A DNA stretch of 64,000 nucleotides from Spirometra erinaceieuropaei (Eukaryota > Platyhelminthes > Cestoda > Diphyllobothriidea > Diphyllobothriidae). Both the position numbers and the translations under genes were made by a program. Under the pieces are notes generated by a model, which was not told the origin of the DNA, searched no databases, and was given only the letters and a program-made list of their open reading frames with translations. The stretch spans positions 216,952 through 280,951 of the forward strand of contig CACRXP010000151.1 of the NCBI GenBank assembly GCA_902702965.1, in the 5' to 3' direction. Within the stretch, counting starts at the first letter, position 1. Each line of letters begins with the position of its first letter. Positions 1-12,779 of this stretch are shown piece after piece.

Positions 1-108
1 TGCAGAATAATCATTATAACAACTCCACTTAAGAAATCCTTCCTAATTGGAAGCGCATTCCAGAATTTTGGCCAACATTTCATGAGATCGGTTACGCACT
101 GTATGTAT
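1..108 (+). repeat. Right end of long-TIR MITE (family A, copy A1)
   Basis: The first ~108 bases match the outer part of the right arm of the repeat that occurs complete at 23.4-24.4 kb: the same order of a cttaag/aatccttcc block, a gcattccagaatttt block, then acatttcatgagatcggt and a terminal actgta. The rest of the copy lies outside the window. The terminal CAGT next to TA is typical of Tc1/mariner-derived elements. Confidence 0.7.
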
Positions 109-388
109 AGCTATTGAATTTATACGTCAAAGAAAATTTGCTTAAATTGTTTTTTTCTATCTGGGTTTTTCAGGCTCACTTTGTAAATAGTTTATTGTGA
201 GTGGGTTAGGTTTTTGCCCTTGATTTTGAACGACATTAACCCTTGTTAACCATTGATGTACTTCTGCAAGTTTTATTGTATCAGAATATTTTCACTTAAG
301 CACGCTGAGTTAAAGTACAATTTGGGAAAGTTTTCCTGCACTTTGTTCCCACCTCTCGGGATAATTCAGGTTCCAGTTAAATACCCAG

Positions 389-621
389 TTTGACCACTGC
401 TGACCGCCCTATCTCATTTGTACACTCTCTGCCAGATCCCTTCGCCGCCTTTCTGAGCAGTTTTGGTTCAGAGACCTCTTCTGGCCAGTTGGGCTTCACA
501 ACAACAACACCGTCCGTGGCCCTTCCCTTCCTCTCCGCAGCAACCGCAGCCAGTCGTGACATACAGCACTCTAACATGCTAGGCGAGTACACCCAGTCCG
601 CGACGATGGATGGTAATGCAG
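389..621 (+). CDS. Candidate internal exon of an unknown gene (exon 1 of a two-exon model)
   Basis: A 233-bp GC-richer block in an AT-rich setting. It is preceded by a possible acceptor (aaatacccag) and followed by a good donor (AATGCAG|GTAAAT). The frame with codons from 390 is open throughout and reads as a Ser/Thr/Ala/Pro-rich segment, for example TTTTPSVALPFLSAATAAS and LGEYTQSATMDGNA. Such low-complexity stretches are common outside the DNA-binding domain of transcription factors, but no domain is visible, so no function is assigned. The exon ends after the first base of a codon. The next candidate, at 1643, begins at codon position 2, so the two join in frame (G + TC = Val). An opposite-strand frame is also open (377-592), so strand is not certain. 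Confidence 0.4.
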
Positions 622-1642
622 GTAAATCCCTCCCCTCCCTCCTTTGCTATCAGTCCACTTCACATCTCACCACAATCACCTGACGAGACGCTTTCACCTT
701 CACTCATAACATTAGGCATTGCTTCGTCGTATGCAGGCAACTTTTCCGATCACGTTCATTCTTCGATTTCGTTGTTCTGGTCCATTTAAGCTGGTTGTCG
801 GCCAGACGGAGTGATTCGCCACAGCAGCGGCCCTGGCTGCAATACCCTCAGGCTTGAAAAGTCGCCTTTGTAACCTTCGTTTTGTTCAAGTTTGCAGAAG
901 TTGACATTCGTCTTCACCCTCCATAATGAATTCTTTCTGCCCTGATGCGGAGTATAGAAGCTGTTTGGTTCTAGTCTCGAACCGCCTTTCGTTGGCCCGC
1001 ATGACATTAGTGATTTTGCCCGACTTCTCCCTATTGCGCGCTTTCGATATATCCGGTGACTGAACTAATTGCGTTCTGCAAAGACGTAACCAAAACGCTA
1101 TTCGCAATCAAAACTTGCTGGGAAGATAAACAAAATCCCGCAAGTAAATAATCCCTTCTGCATGGAAAAGAGTAGGTGCTTAGGAAGACTACAAAAATCA
1201 ATTCTTTGCATCCCTCTTTATCAAACAGTGTTTCATGTTCCCGCATCTGATCAACTACATTGGAAGAAATCACAGTTTATTTAACACAGTATAAGGATGG
1301 CAAATCATTTCACCTGAGCACCCCCCTCCCCCACTATCAGCAGGTTTCAGCTCTACATGTGTTTGCAATTAGAAATTGGGACATTTACGTGCCCACCATC
1401 ACCATCAATGGATGCATCTGTTATGCAGCTACACTCTTATTGACTGGTAATTACTGGTCCACGAGCAGCCATTGCGGGTGATCGTACTCCACGCGATAGT
1501 TGTTTAATTGACCATGTCCGCGTGGTTCATCACCGCGCATTCATCACAGGTGTTGGTGCCTAGTACGATACTGCCTTAGAAACGTATCGTTTGCCGGATA
1601 ATAGCCGTTCGCGCGCTTCTTGTGACTAATTGCATTACCCAG

Positions 1643-1716
1643 TCGGCCATACCGTCCCAGAGGCAGTCGGCCAAGCAATTGTTGCACCAGTTACGACCAC
1701 TCCTGCTGGAAGTTCG
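1643..1716 (+). CDS. Candidate internal exon, phase-compatible with 389-621
   Basis: The exon is preceded by the acceptor ttgcattacccag and followed by a donor at AGTTCG|GTAACT. A later, weaker donor at 1730 is also possible. The open frame reads GHTVPEAVGQAIVAPVTTT and then PAGSS, again Ala/Pro/Thr/Val-rich like the upstream candidate. The intron would be about 1.0 kb (622-1642). Evidence is composition, splice sites and phase only; the product is unknown. Confidence 0.35.
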
Positions 1717-4700
1717 GTAACTACAGCTGGGTTTGCTACACCGACGAAATGTTACACCTCTTCCGTCTTTCTCACCGTTGTCTTGAGTGTTAACCCTAAG
1801 CGTCCGACAAGTAAACTCTTGTTTCAACTACCAAATGCAATCCTTTTCATTTACACGGCGACCAGTGTGCTTTACACACGATAAGGACAAGCGATGTCTG
1901 AACGACCTCTTGAACGTTAATAATCAAAATACATTTCATTAAGCGCATGGTATCCTCAAACTGCATTATGCTCTCTACTTTAGACAATGCAGGCCCTCGT
2001 CTAGGACTCCCGGTTGACCCTAGGGGTTTCTCTGTGACTGAAAGATCAGAAATTCAATTCTCAGATCAAATAGTGGAGAGGGAAGAAGTTCAGACTTGGC
2101 GAACAGCTATCATATGATGCCTGCTGAAAGTGTTATTCATCAATCCTGCCTGGTTGTAAAACGTCCAGGAGTCAAGCCGCGCCCTGGAAGCCAATCTTTT
2201 TGCCTTTGATGTTTTCCACAACAATTAACACGGCTCGAGTACGTGGTTCAACTAGTTAAACGCTGTGCTTGAGGACCAGCCGGAGTCCGCTTCGAGCCCT
2301 AGATTCTTCCAGCCTGCAGTAAGGCTAAGGTTTGCCGGCAACGATAAGTGAACCTAAAAATAATCCCTCACATCCCATTTCGTGATGAAAACCAAATAAG
2401 GCACTTTTAAATGCGCGTTTTCTATTCCCATTACGCCGCAGTTTTCCCTCTTCATTTGCCAGTGGGCTTCTTTTTTCGAATGGGAAATATCATATTTGAA
2501 ACATTCTAATCAACGCATGTGGATTTTTCAAATAACTATTAGGTTATTTCCGGATGAATCGATAGCCCCCGTACTCGACCTTCACGACTAAAGCCAGAAT
2601 AACCGTCATCGTCATGCCTGGCGTAAAGGGTTCTTCGTGTTGTAATTGCTTAAGTGATTGCTGAGGTTATTGTTAATTACTGAGACTCTGTGAAGCAATA
2701 CGTAAAGCGTGTCCTCATTTTAAATAGGATCAAGGGAAAGTCAGCATTAATTCCACGGTGTTTTTTCTAATATGTACGCACAATTTTGGTCATTTCAACT
2801 GTGCATTTTCTATTGAATTTGCTGAAAGGGACAGTTAAACCTCAAAGATACCCTACAGCGTTTAATAACGTGTATTATTGATCTCATTTTAAGTTCCTTT
2901 CGGAGATTCCTCTAGAAAAATAGGAAAGGTTGCACCTATCCCAGCATCTTTACGCAAAATTCCTTCCCCTGCAGCTTCCTACTTTTGTTTTCCCTTTTGC
3001 ACTGTACTTTCCCTAGCCAGTCCGCGAATCCGTATTTCTTTTTAGTACCAAGATCTTTCTTAAATAGCACAGTCTTCTTCAAAACCTGTTTTCCACGCTG
3101 GTAACCGATTCGACAAATCTTTTGATCTCGCTCTTTTTTGTTTGTCCTATTTTTGGCCCTCTGAGTTCAACTACCATGACGCTTGGCTCGCGTGATTTTT
3201 CGCCTTTCAAGTAAACTGCCCCGAACGGAAAGTCCTAAGTTTCATGCTCAAGACTGTGAAAGAAGGCAGCAGAATAAGCAGATTCGTTCAGACCGGTTGA
3301 CTCTGCCCTCGCAAAAAAACCTCAAAGTTTTGTGGCGAGACCAAGTGAGAGTAAGAGAAATAGGGTGGGGATATGATTGGGTGTATGTGACAGAGGGGTA
3401 CTGCACTCAATTTGCAGGTCGAATAGACGGCAAAACGTCGCCATTTTCAAACCTTTTTGGCCTTCACGTGCATACGAAACTCCTTCTTGGCTTAAGATTC
3501 ATTACCGTAAGTGAGAGTTAATAGTTCTGACAGATCACTCGAAATGGCACCGTACGTGATGCTCTGCACTCTGGCGCCAATGTGGCCTGTGGTAGTTTGG
3601 GCCGCCGAGACTGGTGTCGGTAGTTTCGTTTGGGGAGCAAGTGTGAGGTAGTCAAGTTTAAAGAAGACTATGACAGGTGCGAAGGCTCTTCAGGAAAACA
3701 TATTTTAAGTAAAGAACGAACATTCCCTGCTGGATTTTCCAGAAGAGAGGACGTTTACTTCCAAAGGTGGCATTGACCAATTTTCACGATTTACCGCTAT
3801 GAACACAGCACCTCAGCACCATAAGAAGCTGTAAACTTCTACACTCGGCTCATATCACTCCATTTATCAAAATACAGAGCATTTTTACATGCTACTTACT
3901 GACTTGTGTTCTTTTTATTAACCGCGGTTAAGTACGTTACCTGTGCTTTCATAAGTTAACTTCTGGACAGCTGCTTAAAGGTACTAGAAAAGTCAAATTG
4001 CAAAACTATTCTCAAGCATTTTCTGTGTGATTTCTTGCAAACCTTGTCACGAAATCACTGAAATGTGGTTTCGGGCTAAAGTTTGGCATTAGGTAGGTTT
4101 CAGCTGCTAGATGGCTTCAAAGTCAAGTGGGAATATCGTCCGGATGTTTTTTAGATGCACAAGCAAATGCCGAGGTCCCGCTTCGCTTCGGAATTTTCTT
4201 TTTCTTCCTCCCTCCCCTCGAGGAGGCCGTCGCATGGCGATGAATAGCTACTAATATAGAGGTAGTAGCAATGTGTCCTAGTCGGCAGTGCTTCACGAAA
4301 AAGTGGCCTATTGCATTTTGGGCTTGAGAAAAGGCAAAGTAAACTAGAATACATTTAAAAAATTGGTTTTTTCAACCAGTCTCGCTGGGCATATTACGGG
4401 CCTGGTTAAATACATTATTTTATATAGATACCGTATGATATTCGGGAGGCACATTTGCTACGCCATCATTTCTGTTGGATGCGAAGTTTTATACAAATCC
4501 TTGACTTGGACGACATGTACATTTATGGTTTACTTACGTAAGACTTGCCGCTTCCATCCTGGGTTTAAATTTCTTGTATGCGTTCTAGGAAGTCAAAAAG
4601 AAACCGCTGCCAGACCGTTATGTCTTGCCTATTATAACTCATGGTGTTTGCATTGTCTTTCGTCAGATTGATCTTTCCATTTTTCTCCGAATCCCTCAGT

Positions 4701-7700
4701 CTAGCAACTTGATGTTTTTCTGCAGCGCCTCTCAGAATCAGCTGATTGAGCCTTATGCAACACTTTCATCTCAGTTGCATTCGTTTACGTATTTGTGTAC
4801 CTTGTCTCGTTAATATTTAGTTCTCGCTGAGTTCTGTTTTCTTGACTTTTGCAGTTTCGGAAAATGAGCTGTAAGACCAACCTCAACCTTAAAATTTTGC
4901 CCTCAAAGGCCTGAGTAGTCTTTAATTATATGTAGGGGTTATACAAAAGCGTGCGTCACAGACTAACAGCGCAGACGAGCGCGTACTGCAGGCTGTGGCC
5001 GAGACATGCTTGCTCAAAGAGCCTGTATCTTCTTCTTTCTGTCCGACATTTCCCTGAAAGAAGTAGGAGTGTGTATGTGTAAGCCTTTTTGGCCTGCACA
5101 CGGCTTGCATAATGGTTTCAGTGGCTAATTGTGCACTTGCAAAAAAATACATCGCTGTGCTTGCGTGCCACAAAGAATTATCAACTGGGGGTTGAGTGTG
5201 TCCCTCTGACTGACGTATTTATAAACTCGAAGTGTCCTCATCCTCCTCGATAAAGGTTTTCTAGGAATTGAAAATTATTCTGCCAGTAGGGGGAAGTAAC
5301 ACGTGTCTTCCAAATAGGCTTAAACGAGAGTTAAACGTTTCAGAAGCACATCTCGAGGGTTTTGAGTCGGAATTCAGAAGACATAAAAGCCACCCTTAAA
5401 AGTGAAGAATACTTTGAAAAGCTGAAAAACTACAAATAATCATATTGGTCTAACCGTTTGCATTCGGTGTTCATATGAAATGAAAAATGTAGGCTGTGTT
5501 ACGTACTCATTGCTTGAATAAATAACTGGGTACCATCACGTAAACTCCATTGAGCGGGAAAACGGCCGCATGAAATGTAGAAGAGTGGAGTCAAATTGGT
5601 ACAGAAAGTGCCAAAAATGATTTGTTCAAATGACGAATTCTAAAAGACCTTTTAAAAACATCTTCATTTAGTGCGTTTTGAATGGGAAAATCACTTAAAT
5701 TATATTTAAATGTCTCCTAACGAACTGGTCTAAGGTACCGGTTACGTATTATTTCATAAAGTTAGTTATTAAGACACATTGTGTTTGCTTCTGTTACAAT
5801 CCGCATTCAGGTACTATGCTAATCCCTCTCGGCATAAACAACGATACACTCTGTGAGAAGTAGATCTAAGAGATTATTTTAAGAAAGGTGTCATTTGGCC
5901 GCATACTATTGGTAACTTTAAAGTGGGACAGCGGATTCCGCGGGCGTAGCGGGCACTTCACCCTTGACTAGTAAGGGTGAGTCTTGCTCATTAATACGTT
6001 GAATACCTGCGCTAGGTTGCAGTGTCTAATAGCCAGAGATACTGCCCTTAAAGTAGACTACGCATACAGAGAGCGTCTAGAAAGCAATTATAACATCAAA
6101 TATGAGCTTTGTCTTACAAAATTAAGGTACGCTTTCAACGTGGTCGGAGGGCTTGGGATTAAAAGTAGTTCGCGAAACGATTAACGAGCACTTTGTTTTG
6201 AAGGTCTCGTTGATCGATCAACACAGACCTGAGCATAATGTAAGGAAAACACCGGACAACCTCGATAACACTTGTCGTTTTGCTGAGTTAAAACCTACGT
6301 CGTGGAAAGAGAAGGTCCATCACTCACACCTCAGTTGGCACCGCGGCCGGCGAGAGGTCCGAGAGTGGACTGTTTGACTTGCTGGTGACGCAGGTTTTCT
6401 TATGCTTCCTCATTAAAACGTTCTAACCGTTAAAATCGGAGTACCCACCGTTTTTGACTGCTAGTCAAAGCTATTTATTCAGCTGCATGGCAGCGAAATG
6501 AAACTCTTGCTTAGTTTACTTCGAAATCGCACATTTTTGCATGTTTCTCGAAACACCTCTTTAATCCCTCCGACATTTTTGTCGTGTTTCTGCCGGTTGA
6601 CAAGACTGTTGTGTTTTGGGTTAGTGTTATATCACTGCCTGGTTATGTCTCTACCGCCAAGTACTAAACGATTTTCACACACTCAACGTTCGCGCAGCCT
6701 TACTTGTTCGGCTGATGAATTGCTCTGAAACATTTACAGCTTTCAGTCGGTGCAACTCCAGATGGATGACCTGTTTGATGAATTTTTTCCAAACATATAC
6801 CCCCTCCCCCTCACTTCCACTTTGATCAAACAGTCCAAATATGAAATTTTCTTTCGAAATTTTCAGGAAGGTTGCATATTCTACCGGCTAAACCATCTGC
6901 CGGCCTCCTGCACTCTTAAGCTTGAGCGCATATTTGGTTTCCTGGAAACTCGAAAGCTATCAGTTTCTGAAGCCTTTTGCCTCCAAATGGAATAGGGCAT
7001 TGGGTTTTTTTTATCCTCACGTGGTTAACCACTTTATGCTCCGTCAGTGCGGCTCGGAGGCTTCATCCGATGTCACGTATAGAATTACTTGCTGTAGTGT
7101 CATGCGCGGGTGGCGGTTGTTGATCTGATCTGACTACAGGAAGGGATGAGGACACTCTGTTTTGCCCCAAAGCTCCCATGTAATGTCATCCTACGCCGTG
7201 GCGGACGACCAGCACTGAGTGATCAAGGAATAGTACAGAAAGGTACAAGAGTTACTGGAGTGCCTATCTGATGCCCAATAGCAGAAACTAGTAAATCAAC
7301 TGTTAGAGGAGTGTGCGTGACAATCCACTGGAACTAAATTCAACTGTGAGTTTCCGAGGCTAGTAATTGGCCTGGAACCTGTGACATCGACAAATAAACC
7401 AGGTAGGATCAGTTTAGGTCTCTTATCGGTATTGGTCATCATTTATACGCAAAGACTCTTTCTCTAGTAATGAAAAGCGCGGTACTTTCACTTGTTCATA
7501 AATTACGGATAACTTTTGATCGCTTAAACAGTTAATAAGGGGTTTTCTGAAATGGTTTTATTTGAGGAACAGGTAGGTTGGCTAAGAGAAAACGGCCTTT
7601 AACGCGGATTCGCAGTAAGCGCGTTTTTTTAAATTAACGCCTTTCCAGCTTCTTGACAGAACTGCAGAGGGCTTATTACACATGAAATGTTTGACAATTC

Positions 7701-10049
7701 ATAAGCGACCGTAACCTGCCAATCTTTGCTTAGGGAGATTATTGGCTTATCAGCTATTTTTGACGCTCCCTCTTCGTACCTCATTCGTCCGTATGTAGTC
7801 CTAAACAGCCTGTAAATACGCCTTAAGTTTAAGAGAAGAAAGCTTAAGCTTTTCCACGGCAGTCGGAGAGGAAGGTTCCAGCAGCACTGAAGCTTACTAA
7901 AACACTCTCGGGTCAGAATTGTGAGAATTGGGCGTATTTACTATTCGTGCTAGAATTACCTAGCGGCAGGTCTTGAAGCTGCCGACTGTGGAGGAAATTT
8001 CCAGTTAAGAAGAAGCCTCATGCGATATCTTCAATCTAATAATGCGATTTCTCTGTGTATGATAGTGATTAAGGCTCATCTCTCTGCGTAGACTTTGCGG
8101 CACAGAAAACGAAAAAATTGCCTAATAACAGCAAACAATTTTACGATTTGCCATAGCGCGTAATCCGGTGATTAGTTAAGACATTCCGATAATAAGGTGA
8201 GACAGTTACCGCTAATGGCGAAACAAATGCTTGCAGTATTACTACATTCCGTTGACCAGCAAAACGCGCCAGGTGATTTTGCAACAGTGAGATTTTCATA
8301 GGCTTGTGATACTTCGGCAAACCGTCTGCGTCTTAAGGAAAACGTTCATTAACTTAATAATCTCAAGCGGCGTTTATGATGACTTGACTTTACTGCACTT
8401 ATCTTCGTCCTTAGAGAATTTTGCGAAAAGTGGCTACATAGACAACTTGGTCTACGTCCAAAATGAGATAACTATGAAGGGAATTTACGGATTTACCTTA
8501 TTTAGGATCTGTACGAGTTATTGATAATTCTTCTTGAGACGGATAGACTCCGAGAATAAGATGCCACTGTTAAGATAAATGAGCTTGAAAAAAAATTTCG
8601 GAATGCATGTATTAAGGTTAAAACTGGATTTTAAGATAATTCCTCCTTTTTAAAATTTCTGCACTTATAGGCCCTGTGAATATCATGCACATTGAGCATT
8701 CACACGTTGAAATGTGCCTTATAAAGTCGGTTTTTTGCAAAATTATGAACATTGAAACAAGAGCTAACAAGTCGGAAACGAATAGAAAATAATAGTCTAC
8801 ACTTAGTGACAAACTCTGGTCACTTCGTTCATTTCATGCAGAACATGTTGTCCCTAATGACCTTCTTAGTCTAATTGTGTAAAAACGTTTTTACAATGTC
8901 GGTATTTTGATTTAGTCTCGTACTTCATGCAAGATGTCCTACTTGTCCACTGTAAAAGGGGACTTTAGAACGCCGCTTTATCTACTCGGAACTTTGAACC
9001 TTGCGTTTAGTATTCTGTTTTAGTGATCGACTACCCTGAGATCGCATGCCTCTTCTACTGCCATAAAATTCCTTAGCTAAGTTCATTGGAATTCAAGGTC
9101 TTAGATGATTTGTGGACTAAATCGGCCCATTCCCCGAGAAAATACACCCTAAACATCCGAATAAGACGGTCTTTATTTTCTATCTGCCAGGACACCTTGG
9201 GCATTTCATTACGTTTTACGAGAGTCTGTATTTCCCCTCGCTCACCTGTCAAATTCGTTTTTAATCATGGTCACTTGTTTATTTTCGAATGATAACTTTA
9301 GTGGTGGTCTCACTTACAGGCCTTCACTTATTCAGCGTGCCTTTTGCTTGGATACACGCCCAACTTACTTCATGCAGCCCACTTTGACCGGAGGCGGACT
9401 TCAGGGTCACTTAAAAACACACATAAGCGCGAGTGGTGGTTGCTTTTGCGAAGAATGCAGTTCGACTGGGTGCCGAGGGCGTCTTCAGGTCATGCATGAT
9501 GTGCACGCCCGCTGTACAGCTTGCTGGAATGAAGCTCAGCGTTAATCTCTGCCTTCCTTGAATACACAGGTGCTGTCAGGTGACCTCATAAGCCTTTAAC
9601 AGCAGTCCAACCCGCAGTGGTCAGTACAGGCGTCTAAGACGACTAGCAGTGAAAAGTACTCCCTTTATTTCCTGAGGAGTAATGATAGCATTTAATATGT
9701 ATAATTTGATGACGCTGATACTTTGGTAGGCCTGAGTACGTTTCGTACCAACTACTCCATTCTGACTAAAAGCATGCGTGCAGCTGTGACTTATGATTGA
9801 CGCCCTCGTTTTTTACTTCGCGAAACACTTTCTTCCAAAAAACGTCAGATCAGTCTCCGAGATAATCTCTCCGTATGCAGTCTCAAAAAGTCCGGCTGAC
9901 AGTGTCCAAACCTTGAGTTCGGATATGTCTGTTAGTTGGTACTTTCATGCTTCAATGTTTTTCGTTCTCTACTTTTTGTTTGCACGGCGTCTGTTCTGGC
10001 AAAAGTCATGCATTTTCTCCACCAGCCACTACCCACTCCTTCTTTTCAG
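1717..10049. other. Stretch with no supportable gene (one tRNA-like repeat inside)
   Basis: About 8.3 kb of AT-rich sequence. Short open frames (for example 3183-3521, 6498-6728, 9267-9545) have no recognisable domain and no convincing splice or start context. The tRNA-like segment at 2229-2310 is listed separately. Nothing else is seen. Confidence 0.5.
2229..2310 (+). repeat. tRNA-like segment, probable SINE head
   Basis: It contains an A-box-like block (gtggttcaactagttaaacgc, 2243-2263) and, about 25 bases later, a B-box-like block (gcttcgagccc, 2289-2299), in the order and spacing of an internal Pol III promoter. The flanks do not fold into a full cloverleaf with an acceptor stem by eye, so this is more likely a tRNA-derived SINE relic than a tRNA gene. 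Confidence 0.4.
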
Positions 10050-10110
10050 GCGCCATGAAGCTAAAGGCCAATTCTGTTTCTTCTGTGCGAATGCATCCGT
10101 ACCTTCGTCA
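10050..10110 (+). CDS. Candidate short exon with strong splice sites
   Basis: A 61-bp segment bounded by a strong pyrimidine-rich acceptor (cccactccttcttttcag) and a consensus donor (TCGTCA|GTGAGT). Two plus frames are open. One reads AMKLKANSVSSVRMHPYLRQ. The other contains GQFCFFCANASVPSS, with a CxxC pair. The choice of frame cannot be made from this exon alone, and no family is recognised. The gene it belongs to would extend on both sides with long introns. Confidence 0.35.
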
Positions 10111-12360
10111 GTGAGTGCGCGGCCATGAAATGCATGTAAGTTTTAATTAATGGCTGTACCGCTCTTTTGTGATTTTTCACTTTATACCGAGCCAAACAGC
10201 TTCTACAGCATGCTTTGGAGCTAAAAAGGAAAAACAGTTTCTTTGAATAGATTATTTCTAGGGGGTTCGAAGGCGGAGCAATACAGATGACGGCTTGCCA
10301 AAGGAGATTGTCTTTACTCCCTTAATGACCTTTCTGATCACAATTAAAGCCTCAGATCTGTTATTTTTTTCTAGAAGATATTCACAAAAGTTCTTTTTAT
10401 CGCCCTAGGAAATGATGTCCCATAACCTAGCATTTTAGAGGAAGAAGAGTATCACGATTGAATGTCCGTGTGATGTACATCTCTGGTTAGAAAGCAAATC
10501 CGGTTTCTAAGATACGTTATAATAAATTCTGACTGTCAGAGTGTCCATCAGTCGTAAAACACGTTTTTGAGATTTTTTAAAGAATGCCTATCAGGTGTTT
10601 TTAAAGACTAAGCACTGTCTTAATCCAAGTCTGTGCTCCAAAATGTATTTGAGATGCTTACTGGTTTAGGATTAAATTAGTCTATGTATTTACATGGCAA
10701 ATACTAGACGGGTATGAGCTCCAGCGAAATTCTAGAAGCCATAAGTGATTGTCCATTGCCATTTGAAATCGTATTACAGTTACGCCGGTCAAAAATTGAT
10801 TTTATTTTGGTTGAAAATGCCATCGCAGCCTGCCATGGTAGGCAGCTTATTTGACTTTATGTATCGCGACTTGCAAACCCAACGAATTAATGTGTTATTT
10901 GAGGACGCAGTTAAGGATCAAATAGCAGGTTACTTAGGCATAAGCTAATGGCCGTTATATGCAATCGTTAGTGAATTCTAAGTCCATAGGTTTTCGTTAA
11001 TAGACTGAATTCTTCTCCACTAGTGATACCCGAAAGTAATTAACTGGCGGTTTAAATAAATATGTGTTGACAATACAAGAACTGTGTAATTCATGTATGC
11101 TGTTCACTGATACACGATTATCAAATGCTGTGATTATTTCCGGTCTTTGAAATGTGAACTAATCGTTATATAACGCAAATGATTAGCAAACGTTTACAAC
11201 AATTGTTTGAGAAAACGCGATAATTTGGTGGTTTTATGGTATACATTTTCAAGTAATCTGCTAGTTCAAACGAAACCATCTGTTCCATCTTGTAGCATTC
11301 GCATCCACAGAGCAAAAGTTGAGAGTTCTGTCTGTTTTTTCTTTTCACGCAGTTTAAGCTAGACCTCAGGATGCGTTTTCTGGAGGAATCGCGACTTATT
11401 ATCGTTTGTAGATTTCTGACCTGATGCTTTAAGAGGAAATGCCTCCTTGTTTTGTCCGTACAAGCAGGCGTACGCGAAAGTCATCGTGCATATATGTTGC
11501 AGACTTGAGAATGATTTTACACAACGGGCGCTCTCATTTAATTTGCTGTGTACTTTTGTTTTAGAACTCCTCAAAATAGCCAACTATGTTGAAAGAAAAA
11601 TCAGAATAAAGGACGCCCTCTGACCTCTGCCACGGCCTAATAATGAGCCGGAATTCACGCCGACACTTCCTCAGCGCCAATATCCTCGCCTTATGGCCTC
11701 CATGTACCACGTTTTTTATTGGCTCTTGCCCGCCCCCTATCTCTCCCCCGTTCCTGAAAGCAGCAAACCCTTACGTATGTATTTCTCTTGTGACTTTTTC
11801 TCCGCCTCCTTTCCTCCTACTTCTTATTTGCAAGTACTTGTTTTCTATAACATTTTTTAAACACCCTCATGCATCTGCCCTCGTCGGTTAGAACGCATGG
11901 GCAAAATCGAGCGTTGTGATAACTCTGTGATACTTTTGTTTAGGTGAGTAGTAATGCATATTTTTATAGAACCCTGGGATACTTTGCAATATGTCACATG
12001 CGTGTGTGCATGTGCTTTTTCCGAAGGTATTTGCGTATGTTTGTGTGTTTGCGTCAGAACATGTTTCTGGTTAAAAGAGTCGTCTTTCCGTACCCTACTG
12101 CGTTGTTACATGCACTCACACATGCAAGTAAATGTCTCCTCCTTTACAGCCCTCTTCCCTACAAACATTTTATCCTTTCTGAACAAACATTATGCAGTTC
12201 CTTGCCAGTAAATTGTATCATTCATTGTTATCACTTTTTTGCTACTTTGTAAATTCTGCTGCAAAGATCGCCATTTAGTAATTTCAGTGAAAACAAATAG
12301 ACGGGTGATTATTTTCGGTAACTTATTAGACCCCTAAATGTGTCTAGGTAGCCAAGTCAT
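10111..12360. other. No gene seen
   Basis: AT-rich sequence with scattered small open frames. The pyrimidine-rich block around 11700-11900 and the TG/CA-rich stretch around 11990-12130 give frames that look like composition artefacts. Confidence 0.5.
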
Positions 12361-12479
12361 TTAGAGTGGACTATTAGACATGTCGGCCAGATCGCAGTTG
12401 GTAGCCCGGACCCGTATTACAGGTGGCTGGGGGGTTTGTTTACTGGGGCTATTTTGCGGGGCTCCATAATCACATCTGT

Positions 12480-12770
12480 CCCATTTGGCCTCCGTTTTAC
12501 GGTTGAGGTTAGGATTAGGGTACCGGTTAATGGTTTCCGATTTTCGGGTTAGGGTTATGCCTTTAGGCTTGGGCTTTCGGGTTACGGTTAGGGTTTGAGC
12601 GTACGAATGGGTTTCAGTATTACGGTTATGTTTCTCTGTAACGGCCATGTCTAAGGACTACGGTTACGTTTACGATTTCGGTTAGGGTTAGGGATGCCGT
12701 AAGGGTTAACGGTTAACGTTTAAGGCTGAGGTTAGGGTTAGAGTCGAGGTTAGGATTAAGGTTAAGTTCG
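12480..12770 (+). repeat. Degenerate telomere-like repeat block, G-rich strand
   Basis: About 290 bases of imperfect GGTTAGGGTT-type units (ggttaggatt, ggttagggtta, gggttatgcc and similar) on the plus strand. The animal telomere repeat is TTAGGG, so this reads as a decayed interstitial telomere-like tract. The approach at 12390-12412 (gatcgcagttggtagccc) resembles the approach to the second block at 16.3 kb (gatctcagttggtagccg), so both blocks may sit in the same wider repeat family. A minus open frame across it is just the repeat read in translation. Confidence 0.8.
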
Positions 12771-12779
12771 CCGTCCGCT

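Noticed and set aside
6709..6738. CTGATGA...GAAAC resembling a hammerhead
   Set aside because: No pairable stem II, stem I or cleavage triplet.
12361..12648. 95-codon minus frame
   Set aside because: It is a translation of telomere-like repeats.
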